From Dipteris shenzhenensis (taxonomy: Eukaryota; Polypodiophyta; Polypodiopsida; Gleicheniales), in assembly GCA_047967505.1 (NCBI GenBank), contig CM106539.1: a DNA stretch of 64,000 nucleotides; one strand, given 5' to 3'. This document shows positions 59,290 to 64,000 of this stretch, piece after piece (position 1 is the first letter of the stretch; each line of letters opens with the position of its first letter). The translations under genes were made by a program, and so were the position numbers. The notes beneath the pieces are model-generated. The model had not been told where the DNA came from and made no database searches. It saw nothing but the letters and a program-made list of their open reading frames with translations.

Positions 59290-60895
59290 TTAGTACTTAA
59301 TTTATTGGTGGGAGAAGTTATCCGATCAAGTACTCATCAGATGGACATGCCAAGTTATCCTTTGCATGGTCGATCGAGCATTAAATACTATTTTTGCTCT
59401 AGTGTCATGCACATCCGTAAAAAAACATGAGCCTACTAGGTCTGTTATCCAATCAAGCACTAATGGGATGCGTGTGCCACTTTGCATGTAAGTCAATTCC
59501 ACCTAGTTGAGGGTGTGTGCAAAGTATTGTGCCCATCGGATATGCTTTGCATTGTCGATCAACCATAAAACACCGTTTTTGCCTTAGTGTCATGCACAAC
59601 CATGAAAAAACACGGTCCTAAGTGTGTTAATTGAACAAGTACTTATTGGATGGGGGCTCCACTTTTCACGCAAGTTCGTTTCAACTAGGTTGAGATGCAT
59701 GCAAAGTATTGTCACCATCGGATATGCTTTGCATGGTCGATCACGCATTATACACCATTTTTTCCCTAGTGATATGCACATCTGTAAAAAAACAAGCCCT
59801 TAGGTGTGTTATCTGACCAAGTACTTATCGGATGGGTGTGCCTCTTTGAGAACATTTCAATACCACCTAGGTTGAGGTGTATAAAAAGTGTTGTGCCCAT
59901 CGGATATGCTTTGCATGGTCGATCGAGCATTAAATACTATTTTTGCTCGTGTCATGCACATCCGTAAAAAAAACACGCTGCTAGGTATGTTATCCGATCA
60001 AGCACTTATGGGATGGGTGTGCTACTTTGCATGTAATTTGATTCCACCTAGTTGAAGGTGTGTGCAAAGTATTGTGCCCATCCGATATGCTTTGCATTGT
60101 CGATCAAGCATAAAACACCGTTTTTGCCTTGGTGTCATGCACAACCATGAAAAAACACGGTCCTAGGTGTGTTATTCAAACTAGTACTTGTCTTATGGGG
60201 GCTCTAGTTTGCACGCAAGTCCGTTTCAACTAGGTTGAGGTGTGTGCAAAGTATTGTCACCATCGGATATGATTTGCATGGTCGATCACGCATTATACAC
60301 CGTTTTTTCCCTAGTGGTATGCACATCCGCAAAAAAACACACCCTTAGGTATGTTATCTAACCAAGTACTTATCGGATGGGTATGCCTCTTTGAAAACAT
60401 TTTAATACCACCTAGGTTGAGGTATAGGAAAAGTATTATGCCCATCGAGTATGCTTTGCATGGTCGATCGAGCATTAAATACCATGTTTGCCTTAGTGCC
60501 ATGCACATCCGTAAAAAAACACGTTGCTAGGTGTGTTATTTGATCAAGCACTTATGCGATGGGAATGCCACTTTGCATGTAAGTCAATTCCACCTATTTG
60601 AAGGTGTGTGCAAAGTATCGTGCCCATCGGATATGCTTTCCATGGTCGATCGAGCATTAAATACCATTTTTGCCTTAGTGCCATGCACATCCGTAAAAAA
60701 ACACGCTGCTAGGTGTGTTATCTGATCAAGCACTTATGCGATGGGTGTGCCACTTTGCATGTAAGTCAATTCCACCTTGTTGAAGGTGTGTGCAAAGTAT
60801 TGTGCCCATCGCATATGCTTTGCATTGTCGATCAAGCATAACACACCGTTTTTGCCTTAGTGTCATGCACAATCATATAAAAACACGGCCATATG
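59290..60895. repeat. 182-bp satellite array (small copy)
   Basis: About nine monomers of the same satellite as 26760-35545, starting at the same distance upstream of the DUF7869 ATG. The array stops abruptly after ACGGCCATATGTGTG, where G-rich DNA begins. Confidence 0.93.
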
Positions 60896-60897
60896 TG

Positions 60898-62975
60898 TGC
60901 CAGCTCGGGGCGAAGAGGGAGGTGGGTGGGAGGGAAGCGGGTGGGAGGGAGGGTTGAGAGGGAAGCGGGTGGGAGGGGGGGCTGGCACAGCGGGTGGGAG
61001 GGAGGGCTGGGAGGGAAGCGGGTGGGAGGGGGGGCTGGCGGCCGCACTGCCGGGAGGGGGTTGGGTGGGAGGGGTGAGAGGGGTACGAGGAGCGGTTGGC
61101 GGCCGCGGTCACCAGCTCGGGGGCGGGGCGAGGAGGGAGGTAGGTGGGAGGGAAGGGCGAAGGGGGTGCGAGGGGGGGCTGGCGACCGTGGCCGCTAGCT
61201 CGAGGGCGGGGAGGGGGTTGGGTGGGAGCGGCTGAGAGGGGGGGCAGGGAGGGGGGTGGGTGGGGGTGGTGGGAGGTGTTGAGAGGGGGGGGCTCACGGC
61301 CGCCAGCCCGGGGGAAGGGGGGGTGTGGGGAAGAGGGAGGGGGAGAGCTGGGGGGTAGCGAAGGGGGGGGAGGGTGAAGAGGGGGGGGCTAGCGGCCGCA
61401 GCCGCCAGCCAAGGGAGGGGTTGGGTGGGAGGAAAGGGGGTGAGAGGAGGGGGGGGTGGGGGGTGGTGGGAGGTGTTGAGAGGGGGGGGGCTAGTGGCCG
61501 CGGCCGCCAGCCCGGGGGAAGGGGGTGTGTGGGGAAGAGGGAGGGGGAGGGCTGGGGGTTAGCGAAGGGGGGGGAGGGTGAAGAGGGGGGGGGCTGGCAG
61601 CCGCGGCCGCCAGCCCGGGGAGGGGTTGGGTGGGAGGAAAGGGGGTGAGAGGAGGGGGGGGCTAGCGGCCGCGGCTGCCAGCCCGGGGCAAGGGGGGTGG
61701 GAAAGGGTGAAGAGGGTCAAGAGGGGTGGGGGCTGGCGGCCGCGGCCGCCAGCCCGGGGAGGGGGTTGGGTGGGAGGAAAGGGGGTGGGAGGGGCTGAGA
61801 GGGGGGGCTGGCGGCCACCGCTTCCAGCTCGGGGGCGGGGAGGGGGGTGGGTGGGGGGTGGTGGGAGGGGTGGAGAAAGGGGGGGGGGCTAGCGGCCGTG
61901 GCCGCCAGCCCGGGGGAAGGGGGGGTGTCGCGAAGAGCGAGGGGGAGGGCTGGGGGGTCGCGAAGGGGGGGAGTGTGAAGAGGGGGGGGGCTGGCGGCCA
62001 TGGCCGCCAGCCCAGGGAGGGGGTTGGGTGGGAGGAAAGGGGGTGGGAGGGGCTGGGGGTCGCGAAGGGGGGGGTGGGGAAGGGGGAGCACTGAGAGGGG
62101 GAGGGGGAAGGGTGAAGAAGGGGGGAGCGCTGAGAGGGGGAGGGGGCTGGCGGCCGCAGCCGCCAGCCCAGGAAGGGGGTGGGAGGGGTGGGAGGGGTTG
62201 AGAGGAGGGGAGGGGGCTGGCGGCCACGGCCGCCAGCCTGGGGAAGGGTGGGTGGGAAAGGGGGGAGGGCTCGACGGGGTCGGGAAGGAGGGGGGGGAGG
62301 GTTAAGAGGGCAAGGGGGTGGGAGGGGTTGAGAGGAGGGGAGGGGGCTGGTAGCCGCGGCCGCCAGCCCGGGGGGAAAGGGAGGGAGGGCTCGGGCGGGT
62401 CACCAAGGAGGGGGGGGAGGGTTGGGAGGGGGGCAAGGGGGTGGGACAGGCTGAGAGGAGGGGGGGGCTGGCGGCCCAGGGGGAAAGGGAGGGAGGGCTC
62501 AGGGGGGTCGCCAAGGAGGGGGGGGGAGGGTTGAGAGGGGGGCAAAGGGGTGGGAGGGGTTGAGAGGAGGGGGGGCTGCTGGCGGCTGCGGCAGCTAGCC
62601 CAGGGAAGGGGGAGTGGGGAAGAGGGTGGGAGGGTTGGGGGGGTCGCGAAGGGGGGTGGGGAAAAGGGGGGAGGGTTAAAAGGGGGTAGGGGGAAAAAGG
62701 GGTAGGGGAGGAAGGGGTTAGGCGACGGGAGAGGGGGAAGGGTAGCGGGAGTGGAGGGGGAGGGGTCGACTTGGGGATTTTGGCGGAAGGAGGGGGGGAG
62801 GGGAAGGGAGGGGTCAAGGGAGGAGTTTTGGCGGTGGAGGGAGGGGAGGGAAGGGGAAGGGAGGAGAGGGCTGGGTCGAGGGATGGATGGAGGGAGGGAG
62901 GGAGGGGAGAGGAAGGAGAGAGAGGAGAGAGAGAGGGAGAGGAGAGGACGGAGCAGAAGGAGAGAGAGGGGAGAG
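60898..62975. repeat. G-rich palindrome array (small copy)
   Basis: Same type as 36530-38600: long G runs with repeats of GGCCGCGGCCGCCAGCC flanked by GGGTGGGAGGAAAGGGGG-like spacers. Here the palindromes are more often degenerate (for example GGCCATGGCC at about 62000). Frames over it are composition artefacts. Confidence 0.9.
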
Positions 62976-63364
62976 GAGGATTTGAATTACTATCACGAGC
63001 AAGAACGACAAATAAGATTTGACTTACGAGAAGAATGAAAAGGACTTACGAGAAGAATGAAAAGGACTTACGAGAATAAAAAGGACTTACGAGAATCGAG
63101 AAGAATGTTGAAGAAAGTATCAAGAAGAATGTTGAACACAAATTTGAATTCAAAAGGAACGTATGAGAAGAAAGTATAAGAAGAATGTTGAACACAAATT
63201 TGAATTCAAATTTATAATGAATTCAAATTTCCCTCTCTTTTTTGAAAATTCAAATTTATGCGTAGGAGGAGTGGGCTAGTTTTAACTCTCTCCTCATTTC
63301 ATTGAAGCAACCAAGAGCGGAAGAGAAAGGATAAGCGGAGCCTTACTTTTTTCACTTTTTCTAG
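62976..63364 (+). repeat. Second-unit copy of the GAATGAAAAGGACTTAC block and leader
   Basis: Matches 38610-39004 with few differences, including AAGAATGTTGAACACAAATT, the TTTCATTGAAGCAACCAAGA leader and the donor-like CTAG/GTACTTGCA at 63364/63365. If the unit continues, another protease gene copy would begin about 2.7 kb further right, outside this window. Confidence 0.85.
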
Positions 63365-64000
63365 GTACTTGCATTCTTTTTTATTCGTCTTCTTGTAATT
63401 CTTTTTCTTTACTTACAATTCTTTTCAATTAGTTTCTTGTTAAGGTTTTTGAGTTCTATTTCTTAAAATTCGTGTTGTAATTCTTTTTCTTTACTTATAA
63501 TTCTTTTTCAATTAGTTTATTCTTAAAGTTTTTGAGGAGGGTGGTCTTTTAGAAGGCATGACAATTCTTTTTAAATTAGTTTCTTATTTGAGTTTTTGAG
63601 TTCTATTTTCATTAGTTTTTTATTTATATTTGAGTTTGTAAATTTGAGAAATGAGAGAATAGGGAGGGAGGGAAAGAGAGAAATTAAGAGAGAGAAGAGG
63701 GGCTCCTTAAATGAGAGAGGAGAGGGAGAGAGGGAGAGAGAGAGAGAGATTCACACAGAGAAGAAAGGCTCCTTAAATGAGAGAGAAGAGTAGGGAGGGA
63801 CAGAAAGAGAGAGGAGAGAGGGGGAGAGAGATTAAGAGAGAGAAGCGGGTCTCTTGGGGGCCGTGGCTGCTTGAGGGAGGGAGAGAGTAGGGAGAGAGAG
63901 GGAGAGAGAGAGAGAAAGAGAGAGAGGGAGAGAGAGAAAGAGAGAGAGAGGGAAAGAGAGAGAGGGAGAGAGAGAGAGAGAGAGATGTTTATCAGAATGA
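63365..64000. repeat. AT-rich then GA-rich flank, second unit
   Basis: Matches 39005-39840 with deletions: only one 80-bp AT unit and one 57-bp unit are present. It ends in GAGAGAG repeats at the window edge. No gene. Confidence 0.85.

Noticed and set aside
60832-62817. Gly/Arg- and Pro-rich frames in the small G-rich array
   Set aside because: Same artefact as in the large array; every frame is open because stop codons are rare in this composition.

Overview
This looks like nuclear DNA from a land plant. It has Ty1/copia retrotransposons, an Athila-like tRNA-Asp primer site, plant-type TTTAGGG repeats, spliced genes with short AT-rich introns, and very large homopurine/homopyrimidine and satellite blocks. 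A seed-free plant (fern, lycophyte or bryophyte) fits best, but that is inference. No rRNA, tRNA or housekeeping gene was found. Nearly everything is mobile or repeat DNA. A 100-N gap lies at 21051-21150.

Left part (1-16.1 kb): a decayed two-gene element. A plus-strand transposase-like pseudogene (362-4260, motifs DFAENY, ASQFK, GHRKGEHDG) converges on a minus-strand pseudogene running from 16041 down to about 5190. The minus gene is interrupted by a Ty1/copia element (LTRs 5376-6077 and 9909-10641, target duplication GAGTG) and by a 447-bp MITE (11626-12072). Long TAGTACTA-type arrays sit in both genes. 16.1-21 kb holds purine and pyrimidine simple repeats and part of a Ty3/gypsy-like LTR with its primer site.

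Right part (21.1-64 kb): a roughly 32.5-kb unit repeated head to tail. In order it holds (i) a plus-strand gene that I reconstruct as 12 exons, 1933 aa (41705-48925), ending in three tandem Ulp1/C48-like cysteine protease modules; (ii) a small plus-strand ORF; (iii) a minus-strand gene for a DUF7869-type protein (intact copy 23180-26650; second copy 56351-59191 broken by mutations and cut by a copia element); (iv) a 182-bp satellite directly upstream of the DUF7869 gene; (v) a G-rich array of palindromes built on GCGGCCGCGGCCGC; and (vi) GA-rich leader DNA with a repeated splice-donor block. A relic of protease-gene exon 6 right after the gap shows part of a further unit. The protease gene and the DUF7869 gene are the only long, apparently intact non-LTR genes. 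They converge and travel together, so the unit is a candidate giant two-gene mobile element (DUF7869 as putative transposase, Ulp1 protein as accessory). Its termini and target duplications were not found, so mobility is a hypothesis.
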